DNA from: an uncultured Desulfovibrio sp.
GTDB lineage: Bacteria > Desulfobacterota > Desulfovibrionia > Desulfovibrionales > Desulfovibrionaceae
Direction: 5' to 3'
Length of the DNA stretch: 18,963 bases
Assembly: GCF_949282365.1 (NCBI RefSeq)
Contig: NZ_CASDOY010000041.1
Location: 1-18,963, forward strand
Shown here in pieces: positions 6,684 through 14,075 of this stretch. The first letter of the stretch is position 1; the number at the start of each line of letters is the position of its first letter. The position numbers were made by a program, and so were the translations under genes. A model generated the notes under the pieces. It was not told the origin of the DNA, did no database searches, and saw only the letters and a list, made by a program, of their open reading frames with translations.

Positions 6684-7385
6684 ATGTTCCCATCGCTGCC
6701 CGGACGCCGCTGGTGGCATGTCCGCCGTTTCGAGGGCCTGCTGCTCTCCCTTGCCTGCATGTTTTTGCTGAATATCATTTTTCCCGGAAAAATCTACGGC
6801 GGCGCGGCACAGGCCTGTTACCTGCCCCTGCAGCTGCTGGCCGGCATCAACCTTTACGGCCGCCTGCGGCCGGGCTTCTGGGCGGCCTCCCTGACGGCCC
6901 TCGGCATCCTGGCCCTGCACCCCTTCCAGGCCCTGGCGCAGATGCCCCGCGCGCTCCAGCTCTGCCAGCTCATCCTGCACGGCCTGTTCTTCTGCATCGT
7001 CCTGCTGGAGCTGTTCAGCCAGCTCTACCGCGCCCAGACCCACCGCCTGCATCTGGATGCCCGCCAGACCCTCTGCGCGGGCCTTTGCGGCCTGCTGCTC
7101 ATCGGCTACAGCGGCTTTTTCCTCTTCCTGCTGCTGGAAAGTTTCCAGCCCGGCTCCTTCCGGGGCCCCGACCCCGCCGGCGTGAGCCTGCAGGACCTGT
7201 TCTACTTCAGCTACATCAGCCTCATGACCATCGGCTACGGCGACATCACGCCCGTTTCCTGGGCGGCGCGCAACGCCACCGTGCTGGTGGCCCTGTCGGC
7301 CAACATCTATTCGCTGGTGGTCATCGCCTCCATCGTGGGCCGGACCTTCGCCAGCCGTCCCCCGGACAGGCCGGACCAGGACTGA
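6684..7385 (+). CDS. Potassium channel family protein (6-TM type, no RCK domain)
   Basis: This 233-residue membrane protein has the potassium selectivity filter TIGYGD at 182-187 followed by ITP. Helices are visible at about 18-34, 42-58, 66-84, 91-114, 130-151 and 196-219, with the pore helix near 169-181, so the layout is four N-terminal helices plus a two-helix pore module. The region before the pore lacks the regular arginine ladder of a voltage sensor. The C-terminus ends 14 residues after the last helix, so there is no RCK or cyclic-nucleotide domain and the gating signal is not apparent. The ATG has GGGAGG (6674-6679) just upstream. A GC-rich hairpin lies 24 bases after the stop. Confidence 0.87.
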   Translation: MFPSLPGRRWWHVRRFEGLLLSLACMFLLNIIFPGKIYGGAAQACYLPLQLLAGINLYGRLRPGFWAASLTALGILALHPFQALAQMPRALQLCQLILHGLFFCIVLLELFSQLYRAQTHRLHLDARQTLCAGLCGLLLIGYSGFFLFLLLESFQPGSFRGPDPAGVSLQDLFYFSYISLMTIGYGDITPVSWAARNATVLVALSANIYSLVVIASIVGRTFASRPPDRPDQD

Positions 7386-7409
7386 GCCCGACTGCCCGAA
7401 GACGGATGG

Positions 7410-7429
7410 CCGCTCCCTGCCGGGAGCGG
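7410..7429 (+). terminator. GC-rich hairpin after the potassium channel gene
   Basis: CCGCTCCC (7410-7417) pairs perfectly with GGGAGCGG (7422-7429) around a TGCC loop. There is no T-tract, so it may be a weak or Rho-assisted terminator, or protect the mRNA 3' end. Confidence 0.35.
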
Positions 7430-7555
7430 ACAGGCGGCGCCCCGTGCGTCCTGACGGGCGGGCAGGCCGCCGCGCCCTCCCGGACGGACAGAGGCCGCGG
7501 ATGCACGGGCCGGGCAGGCGGCAGCGCTCCGTGCCGCTCCGGCCGCTCGGGCCTT

Positions 7556-7636
7556 CCCGGTCCGGCACGGGCTGGGGACGGCTTTATCTACTTATTTAAA
7601 TTGATATGTGATTGACCCGGTCCGGCACGGGCTGGG
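7556..7636. repeat. Perfect direct repeat flanking an AT-rich core
   Basis: The same 21 bases, starting CCCGGTCCGGCACGGG, occur at 7556-7576 and 7616-7636, a spacing of exactly 60. The 39 bases between them (7577-7615) are strikingly AT-rich from 7581 on and contain the palindrome ATTTAAAT (7594-7601). A shorter piece, TCCGGCACGGG, recurs at 10176-10186 between two ABC genes. Confidence 0.7.
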
Positions 7637-7663
7637 AGAAGCCTCCCGGCCCCACGACGGACG

Positions 7664-7682
7664 AAAACGGCACCGCGTGCCG
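7664..7682 (-). terminator. Probable terminator of the dedA-exporter operon
   Basis: On the minus strand, CGGCAC-GCG-GTGCCG (from 7682 to 7668) forms a six-pair stem followed by TTTT (7667-7664), 80 bases after the last permease stop. A second GC-rich hairpin (about 7680-7700) precedes it. Confidence 0.5.
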
Positions 7683-7761
7683 GGGACAGGCGTCCCCCGG
7701 ACGGCAGCCGGGGAGGGGGCCTTTCCCGCCTGTCCCTTCCCCGGCCCTTGTGCCGCGCCCG

Positions 7762-8901
7762 CTACACGCGGCGGCGGAACATCCAGACCGCCACGCAGAC
7801 GCAGACCACGGTGATGGCGCAGATCTTGAGCAGGCTCACGGAAGCGGCCTCCACGGTGATGTCGCGCAGGAACACGCCCTGCACCAGGGTGGTGAAGTGG
7901 CGGATGGGATTGAGCTGGCTGCCGTGCTGCAGCACCAGCGGCATGTTGATGACCGGCGTCACGGCCCCGGAGAGCAGGATGCAGGGCACGCCTACGGTGA
8001 ACGCGCCCAAAAAGGCCTGCTGCTGGGTGGACGAGAGCGAGGAGATCATGAGGCCGATGCCGCCAGCGGCCAGCGAGAAGATGAGGATGCCCGTATAGAG
8101 CAGCAGCACCGAGCCGGTGAAGGGCACGCCGAAGCCGAAGACCGAGACCAGCAGGAAGATGGTGCCGTGGGCCAGCCCCACCACGCAGCCGGGGATGAGC
8201 TTGGCCAGCGCGATCTCGGTGGGCGTGGCCGGCGAGACCAGCAGCTGGTCGAAGGTCCCGGCCTCGCGCTCGCGGGCCACGGAAAGGCCCGTCACCACCA
8301 GGCCCAGCATGAAGCTCAGCATGCCGATGAGGTTGGGCAGGAAAAACCACTGGAACTCAAAATTGGGGTTGAACCAGCTGCGCAGGCGGATGTCCAGGCT
8401 GCCGCCGCCCGTCAGGGCGGCCTGCCGCCCCAGGGGCGTCTGCGCGGCCACCTCGGCCAGCATGGTCTGCACATAGTAGGCCGCGATCTGGGCCGCGTTG
8501 GAGCGGCGGCCGTCCAGCAGCAGCTGCACGCTCACGGGCTCGCCGCGCTCCGCCCGGCGGGAGGATTCCGCGTCGAAGACCATGACGAACAGGGCCTTCT
8601 CCTGCTCGATGACCGGCCGTATCTCCTGCTGCCCGCGCAGGAAGAAGACCCTGCGGAAGGTGGGCGAACCTTCCAGACGGCGCACGATCTCGCGGCTCAG
8701 GGGGCCTTCGTCGTGATTGAGCACGGCCACGTCCACGTTGCGCACTTCCATGGTGGCGGCCCAGCCGAAGATGACGATCTGCATGAGCGGCGGCACGATG
8801 AGCAGCATGCGCGAGACCCTGTTGCAGAACAGGACCAGCAGCTCCTTGCGCACGATGGCGGCCATGCGCCGGACATTGGGCAAAAAGAGGGCGCGCGGCA
8901 T
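7762..8901 (-). CDS. ABC-2 type permease, second subunit (YbhR-like)
   Basis: This 379-residue permease has an N-terminal helix (about 31-49), a large extracytoplasmic domain (about 52-180) and five or six C-terminal helices, the standard ABC-2 exporter form. The helix-loop signature AREREAGTFDQLLVSPATPTE (209-229) faces the ATPase. Its ATG overlaps the stop of the upstream permease as TGATG, which fixes the start and implies translational coupling; the frame stays open far upstream but only as a shadow of the neighbour. It pairs with the equally long upstream permease (both 379 residues), matching the YbhS/YbhR heterodimer of the E. coli YbhFSR exporter. It is the last gene of its operon. 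Substrate is unknown; E. coli YbhFSR is linked to drug and cation export. Confidence 0.88.
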   Translation of the reverse strand: MPRALFLPNVRRMAAIVRKELLVLFCNRVSRMLLIVPPLMQIVIFGWAATMEVRNVDVAVLNHDEGPLSREIVRRLEGSPTFRRVFFLRGQQEIRPVIEQEKALFVMVFDAESSRRAERGEPVSVQLLLDGRRSNAAQIAAYYVQTMLAEVAAQTPLGRQAALTGGGSLDIRLRSWFNPNFEFQWFFLPNLIGMLSFMLGLVVTGLSVAREREAGTFDQLLVSPATPTEIALAKLIPGCVVGLAHGTIFLLVSVFGFGVPFTGSVLLLYTGILIFSLAAGGIGLMISSLSSTQQQAFLGAFTVGVPCILLSGAVTPVINMPLVLQHGSQLNPIRHFTTLVQGVFLRDITVEAASVSLLKICAITVVCVCVAVWMFRRRV

Positions 8902-10040
8902 CAGACATCCAGCCTTTTGACCAGTTTCTTGTAGACCAGCCCCAGCATGAGCAGGGCCAGCAGGCCCATGGCGCCCACGCAGGGCCAGAACAGCCCCCAG
9001 ACGTCCCCGGTCAGGAAGAGCGTCCGCAGGCAGGTATTGAAGTAGCGGGCCGGCACCAGATGGGTGATGGCCTGCAGCACGGGCGGCATGCTGTCGATGT
9101 CGAAGACGAAGCCCGACAGCAGCAGGGCGGGCAAAAAGCCGGAAAAGAGCCCGGCCTCGGCGGCCTGCAGCTGGCTGCGCAGGCTGACGGAGATCAGCAG
9201 GCCCTGGCCCAGGGCGCAGAGCATGAAGACCGAGGAGATGAAGAGCAGCGCCCCCAGCGAGCCCCGGTAGGGCACGCCGAACAGGGTCACGGCGGCCAGC
9301 GCGCACAGGCCCATGCTGAACATGCCCATGCAGTAATAGGGGATGAGCTTGCCGAGCAGCATCTGCCAGCGGCTGACGGGCGTGGCCAGCATGGCCTCCA
9401 TGGTGCCGCGTTCCCACTCGCGGGCGAAGACCAGCGAGGTCAGCAGGGTGCCGATGAGGGTCATGATGACCGTGATGGCCCCGGGCACCAGGAAGCGCTC
9501 GCTCTTGGCCGAGGGATTGTACCAGTAGCGTTCCTCGACGCCCAGCGCGGAGGCCTGCGGCACGCCGCCCGCCTGCCGGGCCGCCTGCCAGCGCAGGATC
9601 ACGGCCTGGGAATAGCTCAGGATGAAGCGGGCCACATTGGGCTCGGTGCCGTCCACGATGAGCTGCACGTCCGCCGTCGCGCCCCGGTCCAGCTGGGCGT
9701 CGAAGAGCTGGCCCAGCACCAGTATGCCCTGCACCGAGGATTCGCGCATCAGGCGCTCGCCCTCGCGCATGTGGCCGATGGAGCGGATGACGAAGTGCGG
9801 CGAGTGGGCGAAGTCCGTCAGCAGGGCGCGCGAATGCTGGCCGCCGCTCTGGTTGAACACGGCCAGCTGCAGCACGCCCGCGTCCAGGGTGATGCCGTAA
9901 CCGAAGAGCAGCAGGAACAGCAGGGGCAGCACCCCGGCCACCAGATAGGACGAGGGGTCCCGCACGATCTGCCGGAACTCCTTGCCCACCAGGGCCAGCA
10001 GCTGCCGCAGCCAGAGGCGGCGTGACAGGCCTTCTTCCAT
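8901..10040 (-). CDS. ABC-2 type permease, first subunit (YbhS-like)
   Basis: This 379-residue permease has helix 1 at about 32-50, an extracytoplasmic domain to about 185, then five or six helices. The motif AREWERGTMEAMLATPVSRW (206-225) is the ABC-2 coupling segment. GGAGGAG lies seven bases before the ATG on the minus strand. It follows the ATPase gene after a 228-base gap that contains two hairpins and ends in this ribosome site, and its own stop overlaps the start of the next permease. The two permeases together should form the membrane channel served by the double-ABC ATPase and the HlyD adaptor. Confidence 0.88.
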   Translation of the reverse strand: MEEGLSRRLWLRQLLALVGKEFRQIVRDPSSYLVAGVLPLLFLLLFGYGITLDAGVLQLAVFNQSGGQHSRALLTDFAHSPHFVIRSIGHMREGERLMRESSVQGILVLGQLFDAQLDRGATADVQLIVDGTEPNVARFILSYSQAVILRWQAARQAGGVPQASALGVEERYWYNPSAKSERFLVPGAITVIMTLIGTLLTSLVFAREWERGTMEAMLATPVSRWQMLLGKLIPYYCMGMFSMGLCALAAVTLFGVPYRGSLGALLFISSVFMLCALGQGLLISVSLRSQLQAAEAGLFSGFLPALLLSGFVFDIDSMPPVLQAITHLVPARYFNTCLRTLFLTGDVWGLFWPCVGAMGLLALLMLGLVYKKLVKRLDV

Positions 10041-10077
10041 CAGTCTCCTCCCTCTCCGGGCCTGCCCCCTGCAGACG

Positions 10078-10127
10078 CCGGCTTTGCCGGTCCGCTCTTC
10101 CCGGTCCGCCGCTCCCCGCCGGACCGG
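10078..10127 (-). other. Two hairpins in the ATPase-permease gap
   Basis: CCGGC/GCCGG (10078-10090, TTT loop) and CCGGTCCG/CGGACCGG (10101-10127, 11-base loop) are perfect stems within the 228-base gap 10041-10268, the only sizeable gap in the operon. No T-run follows, so they are more likely processing or stability elements than a terminator. Nothing else is recognisable in the gap. Confidence 0.4.
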
Positions 10128-10268
10128 CGACGTACCCGCAGCATGCCGCCCTGGCAGTCCGGGGCTTCCCGCCTGTCCGGCACGGGGATGGAGCCCTGTA
10201 CCGCTCCCCTGCCGGCATACGGGGCGGGCGTCCGTCGCCTTGCCTCGCCCCGGGCAACAGTCCGTCCC

Positions 10269-12260
10269 CTACTGCGGGTGCTCGGCGTCGTAGCGCCGGA
10301 TGCTGGCGATGAAGGCATCCTCCAGCGTGGGATCGTCGGGCACGCCCGCCATGCCCCGGCAGGAGGCCTTGAGTTCGTCCGGCGTGCCCATGCTGATCAT
10401 GGCCCCGCGGTAGATGAGGGCCATGCGGTCGCAGTATTCGGCCTCTTCCATGAAATGCGTGGTCACCAGCACCGAGGCCCCGGCCTCGGTCATGGCCGTG
10501 ATGTGCTTCCAGAAATCCCGGCGGGTACGCGCGTCCACGCCCGAGGTGGGTTCGTCCAGAAAGAGCACCGGCGGCTCGTGCAGGGTGGCGCACAGCAGGG
10601 CCAGGCGCTGCTTCTGCCCCAGTGGCAGGCTGCTGGTGCGGCTGTCCAGATAGTCCGTCAGCTCCAGGGCCCGGGCCAGCACGGGCAGCAGGGCCTCGCG
10701 GCGTTCAGGATCCAGGCCGTAGAGGTCGGCGCAGGTGCGGATGTTCTCGCGCACCGGGATGTCCAGATACAGGGAAAATTTCTGCGCCATGTAGCCCAGG
10801 CGCGAGCGCGCCGCGCTGCCCGCGCGCAACAGGTCCACGCCGTCCACGCTGCACCGGCCCGACGTGGGCCGCGACAGCCCGCAGAGCATGCGGAAGGTGG
10901 TGGACTTCCCGGCCCCGTTGGGCCCCAGCAGGCCGAAGATCTCGCCCGCGCGCACGCTGAAGCTGATGCGGTCCGCGGCCGTGAAACTGCCGAAACGCTT
11001 GGTCAGCTCCCGCGCCACGATGCGTTCCGGCGCCTCCGCCGCAGGCCGCGCGGCCTGCCCTCCGTCGGCCCGCCCCAGCCTGCCGTAAGGCGACGGCTCC
11101 TGATTGAGCCCGCCCACCATGTGCATGTAGGCGTCTTCCAGCCGCGCCGCCACAGGCTCGCCCCCGGCGGCGCGCACGGCCTCCGCCGTGACCGGCGGCG
11201 CGTCCCGCGCCAGCAGCACGCGGATGCGGCTGCCCTGCATCAGGGCGTCTTCCACGCCCGGCGCGCGCGTCCAGCGGGCCAGGGCCGCCTTGCTGCCCTC
11301 CCCGCCCGGCGGCACATGGAACACGCGCCCTTCCACCCGGGCCGTGAGGCCCCGGGGCGGCCCGTCATAGAGGATGCGTCCGCCGTCCAGCATGATGATG
11401 CCCGGACAGCGCGCGGCCTCGTCCAGATAGGCCGTGGACCAGATGACGGTCATGCCGTCGTCGCTCAGTTCGCTGACCATCCGCCACAGCTCCTGCCGCG
11501 ACAAGGGGTCCACGCCCACGCCCGGCTCGTCCAGCAAAAGCACGCGCGGCGCGCCCAGCAGGGCGCAGGCGATGCCCAGTTTCTGCTTCATGCCGCCGGA
11601 GAGCCGCCCGGCCAGACGGCCGGTGAACGGCCCCAGCAAGGTGAAGGCCAGCAGGCGTTCGAACAGGGCCTCGCGCGCCTGCCCTTCCAGACCGCGCAGG
11701 CGGGCGTGCAGCTGCAGGTTGGCCATGACGGAAAGATCCTCATACAGGCCGAAGCGCTGCGGCATGTAGCCGATGCTGTTGGGCGCCGCGGCCGCCACCT
11801 CCCGTGCGGGACGGCCGAACAGCAGGGCCTGCCCCCGCGCCGGTTCCATGAGTCCGGCCAGCAGGCGCAGCAGGGTCGTCTTGCCCGCGCCGTCCGGCCC
11901 CACCAGACCGGTGATGCGCCCGGCCGGGATGCGGGCATCCAGGCCGCGCAGGGCCTCCACGGCCCCGAAACGCATGGCCAGACCACGCAGCTCCACGGCA
12001 CAGTCGTCCCGTGCCGCGGCCTCTCCCCGCGCCGCCCGGGAAGCGACGGGCTCCCGGCCCGTGCCTCCGCTCCCGCCGGCCTTTGCACTGGCGTCAAGGC
12101 CTGCGGCCACGCTCGCGTCCCCGCTCCTGTCCGTGCCCATGTCCGTGTTCATGGCCGGGCATGCGGCAAGCCCGTCGCGCGTCTCCCCGCCCGCGGGCAG
12201 GGCGGCCTTCCCGTCCGCTCCCCCGCCGGCCGGACGCCGCCGGGCGGGCCGGAAGGGCAT
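10269..12260 (-). CDS. Double ABC ATPase of a multidrug-type exporter (YbhF-like)
   Basis: This 663-residue protein carries two ABC domains in one chain (residue numbers count from a GTG one codon upstream). Domain 1: Walker A GPDGAGKTT (122-130), Q169, signature LSGGMKQ (221-227), Walker B VLLLDEP (241-247). Domain 2: Walker A GPNGAGKST (447-455), Q494, signature LPLGQKQR (546-553), Walker B VLFLDEP (566-572), His603 in the H-loop. Domain 1 has STAYLDEA (276-283) where the H-loop histidine should be, and domain 2 has a changed signature, so the two ATP sites are probably unequal. About 85 N-terminal residues are low-complexity Ala/Gly/Arg and may be untranslated; M38 is an alternative start. 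The ATG at 12260 overlaps the hlyD stop as TGATG. Role: drives export with the two downstream permeases. Confidence 0.88.
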   Translation of the reverse strand: MPFRPARRRPAGGGADGKAALPAGGETRDGLAACPAMNTDMGTDRSGDASVAAGLDASAKAGGSGGTGREPVASRAARGEAAARDDCAVELRGLAMRFGAVEALRGLDARIPAGRITGLVGPDGAGKTTLLRLLAGLMEPARGQALLFGRPAREVAAAAPNSIGYMPQRFGLYEDLSVMANLQLHARLRGLEGQAREALFERLLAFTLLGPFTGRLAGRLSGGMKQKLGIACALLGAPRVLLLDEPGVGVDPLSRQELWRMVSELSDDGMTVIWSTAYLDEAARCPGIIMLDGGRILYDGPPRGLTARVEGRVFHVPPGGEGSKAALARWTRAPGVEDALMQGSRIRVLLARDAPPVTAEAVRAAGGEPVAARLEDAYMHMVGGLNQEPSPYGRLGRADGGQAARPAAEAPERIVARELTKRFGSFTAADRISFSVRAGEIFGLLGPNGAGKSTTFRMLCGLSRPTSGRCSVDGVDLLRAGSAARSRLGYMAQKFSLYLDIPVRENIRTCADLYGLDPERREALLPVLARALELTDYLDSRTSSLPLGQKQRLALLCATLHEPPVLFLDEPTSGVDARTRRDFWKHITAMTEAGASVLVTTHFMEEAEYCDRMALIYRGAMISMGTPDELKASCRGMAGVPDDPTLEDAFIASIRRYDAEHPQ

Positions 12261-13237
12261 CACGGCTCCACCAGGGTCACGGTCACGGGCATGCCCTGGC
12301 GCATGACATTGTCCGGGTCCTCCACCTGCACCCGCAGACGGTAGACCAGCGAGGTGCGCACCTCCATGGTCTCCACGCTCTTGGGCGTGAATTCCGCCGC
12401 CGGCGACACGAAACCCACGCGCCCGGGGAATTCCCTGCCCGGCGCCGCGTCCACGCGCACCCGCACGGCCATGCCCGGCTTGATGCGCCCCAGCTGCGGC
12501 TCGTCCACATAGACGCGCAGCCAGACCGGATCCACCAGGCTCAGGGTATAGACCGTCTGACCGGCCTGCACGATGGCCCCGGCCTCGCGGGCGCGGGTCA
12601 GCACGATGCCGTCCTGCGGCGCCACCAGCAGGGCGTCGCGCAGCCTGATCTCCGCCAGCTCCAGAGCGGCGGCGGCCGCTTCCACGGCGGCCCGCTGGGC
12701 CAGGACGTCCTCCTCGCGGTAGCCGGAGGCCAGCATGTCCAGCTGCTCCTGCGCCGAACGCAGCTCCGCCCGGGCCGAACGGTCCGAGCTGCGGGCATTG
12801 TCCAGCTCCTTCTGGGAAATGGCGTTGCGCGCCCGCATGGCGCTGACCCGGTTCAAATTGATGGCCGCGTTGTCGGCCACGGCCCTGGCCCGGGCCACGG
12901 CCGCGCGGGCCTGCTCCACTTCCTCGCTGCGGTAGCCCCGCTCCAGGCGCAGCAGCTGGGCCTTCTGGCCCGCCAGCTGGGCCGAGGCCTGATCCCGCTG
13001 CTGGCGCAGCAGGTCGTCGTCCAGCCGGGCCAGCTCCTGCCCGGCGCGCACGCTGTCGCCCTCGTCCACCAGCACGCCGGCGATGCGCCCGTCCACACGA
13101 AAGGCCACGTCCACCTGCCTGATCTCCACATTGCCGTAGAGCACCAGCCCGCCCTGGGCCGTATCCCCAAAAAGATACCAGCCCAGCCCCGCAGCCGCCA
13201 CCAGGAACAGCACCACCGCCAGGATCTTTTGCCGCAT
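12260..13237 (-). CDS. HlyD-family membrane fusion protein (YbhG-like)
   Basis: This 325-residue periplasmic adaptor has a single N-terminal anchor helix (5-23). Two lipoyl half-motifs (about 42-75 and 203-232) flank a long Ala/Arg/Glu-rich coiled-coil hairpin (about 75-200), and a beta-barrel region follows (235-325). The hairpin contains the repeated family motif GYRSEEVEQARAAV (101-114) and GYREEDVLAQRAAV (172-185), one per coil, as in YbhG. GGAGA on the minus strand lies about eight bases before the ATG. It starts 20 bases after the dedA stop and its own stop overlaps the ATPase start. It should link the inner-membrane ABC complex to an outer-membrane channel; no TolC-like gene is present in the window. 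Confidence 0.9.
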   Translation of the reverse strand: MRQKILAVVLFLVAAAGLGWYLFGDTAQGGLVLYGNVEIRQVDVAFRVDGRIAGVLVDEGDSVRAGQELARLDDDLLRQQRDQASAQLAGQKAQLLRLERGYRSEEVEQARAAVARARAVADNAAINLNRVSAMRARNAISQKELDNARSSDRSARAELRSAQEQLDMLASGYREEDVLAQRAAVEAAAAALELAEIRLRDALLVAPQDGIVLTRAREAGAIVQAGQTVYTLSLVDPVWLRVYVDEPQLGRIKPGMAVRVRVDAAPGREFPGRVGFVSPAAEFTPKSVETMEVRTSLVYRLRVQVEDPDNVMRQGMPVTVTLVEP

Positions 13238-13257
13238 GATGTCTCTCCCGTCAGGCG

Positions 13258-13941
13258 CTATCCCTGCTTCTCAAAAGGATTCTTCAGTTCTTCCGCCGGG
13301 GCCGTCTTCCTGCCCAGCCTGGCGCGCAGGATCTCGATGACCACGGGCAGGACGGAAATGATGATGATCAGGTAGACGATGATGCTGAAATTCTGGCGCA
13401 CCCATTCCAGGTTGCCCAGGAAGTAGCCGGCCGAGACCAGGCCGCCCACCCAGAGGACGCAGCCCGTGATGTTGAAGAGGAAGAAGCGGTGCGGGCACAT
13501 GAGGGCGATGCCAGCCACGAAGGGGGCGAAAGTGCGCACGATGGGGATGAAGCGGGCCAGGATGATGGCCTTGCCGCCGTGCTTCTCGTAGAAGTGGTGC
13601 GCCTTGAGCAGATGTTCCTTCTTGATGAGGCGGGAATCCCGCTGGAAGATGGCGGGCCCCACATGACGGCCGATGAGGTAGTTCACGGCGTCGCCCAGGA
13701 TGCCCGCGCCCAGCAGCACCAGCAGGACGTGGCCGTAGCCCATGAGCCCGGCCCCGGCCACCACGCCGGAGGCGAAGAGCAGGGAATCCCCCGGCAGGAA
13801 GGGCGTGACCACGAGGCCGGTCTCGCAAAAGACGATCAGGAAGAGGATGGCATAGATCCACAGCCCGTACTGCTCCACCAGCTCGAAGAGATGGGCGTCG
13901 ATATGCAGGATGAAGTCCACCAGATAGGTCAGAAATTCCAT
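13258..13941 (-). CDS. DedA-family membrane protein
   Basis: This 227-residue integral membrane protein belongs to the DedA/VTT superfamily, implicated in undecaprenyl-phosphate or phospholipid flipping, membrane potential and antibiotic resistance. Signatures are the re-entrant loop E40-TGLVVTPFLPGDSLLF (40-56) with Glu40 and Asp52, and ARFIPIVRTFAPFVAG (129-144) with Arg130 and Arg136, the residues needed for function in E. coli YqjA/YghB. The frame is open further upstream, but the ATG at 13941 has GAGGTG in the right place and gives the usual N-terminus and length. Only 20 bases separate it from hlyD, so it heads the exporter operon. The C-terminal tail is basic and cytoplasmic. Confidence 0.9.
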   Translation of the reverse strand: MEFLTYLVDFILHIDAHLFELVEQYGLWIYAILFLIVFCETGLVVTPFLPGDSLLFASGVVAGAGLMGYGHVLLVLLGAGILGDAVNYLIGRHVGPAIFQRDSRLIKKEHLLKAHHFYEKHGGKAIILARFIPIVRTFAPFVAGIALMCPHRFFLFNITGCVLWVGGLVSAGYFLGNLEWVRQNFSIIVYLIIIISVLPVVIEILRARLGRKTAPAEELKNPFEKQG

Positions 13942-13960
13942 GTACACCTCGGCATCGGAG

Positions 13961-13988
13961 TTGACAGAAAGCCTTTTCCTTGTATCCC
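13961..13988 (+). promoter_or_regulatory. Putative promoter for the hydrolase-like gene, overlapping a dedA promoter
   Basis: A perfect -35 TTGACA (13961-13966) and a weak -10 TATCCC (13983-13988) are 16 bases apart, pointing right to the gene at 14076. On the minus strand TTGTGC (14007-14002) and TACAAG (13984-13979), 17 apart, point to dedA. The two -10 boxes overlap, so the two promoters would compete. Pattern evidence only. Confidence 0.35.
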
Positions 13989-14075
13989 AGCCATGCCTGT
14001 GGCACAACACCTGCAGACGCCCCGCGCCCCGCGCGCCCCGGCGGCACGACACCTTTTTCCCGTCCGTGAGGTCCC

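Larger units (their letters stand above)
7386..7761. other. 376-bp spacer between the convergent channel and ABC exporter genes
   Basis: It holds a hairpin after the channel gene (7410-7429), an inverted pair CCGTGCCG/CGGCACGG (7529-7536, 7563-7570), a direct repeat exactly 60 bp apart (7556-7576, 7616-7636) bracketing an AT-rich core, and hairpins that probably end the minus-strand operon (7664-7700). No gene is seen. Confidence 0.6.

Noticed and set aside
5832..7568. A long N-terminal extension of crcB
   Set aside because: The added sequence is low-complexity and antisense to the potassium channel; the ATG at 6218 has a strong ribosome site and gives the normal family length.
7762..10593. 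A minus-strand frame of 943 codons covering both permease genes
   Set aside because: Only the last 379 residues are protein-like. The upstream part is the out-of-frame shadow of the other permease and the ATPase end, rich in Arg/Gly/Ala/His; the TGATG overlap at 8901 sets the true start.
10143..12344. A plus-strand frame of 733 codons opposite the ATPase
   Set aside because: It is antisense to a gene with complete ABC motifs; its composition (His/Gln/Gly/Arg/Ala) is that of a GC-bias shadow and no ribosome site fits.
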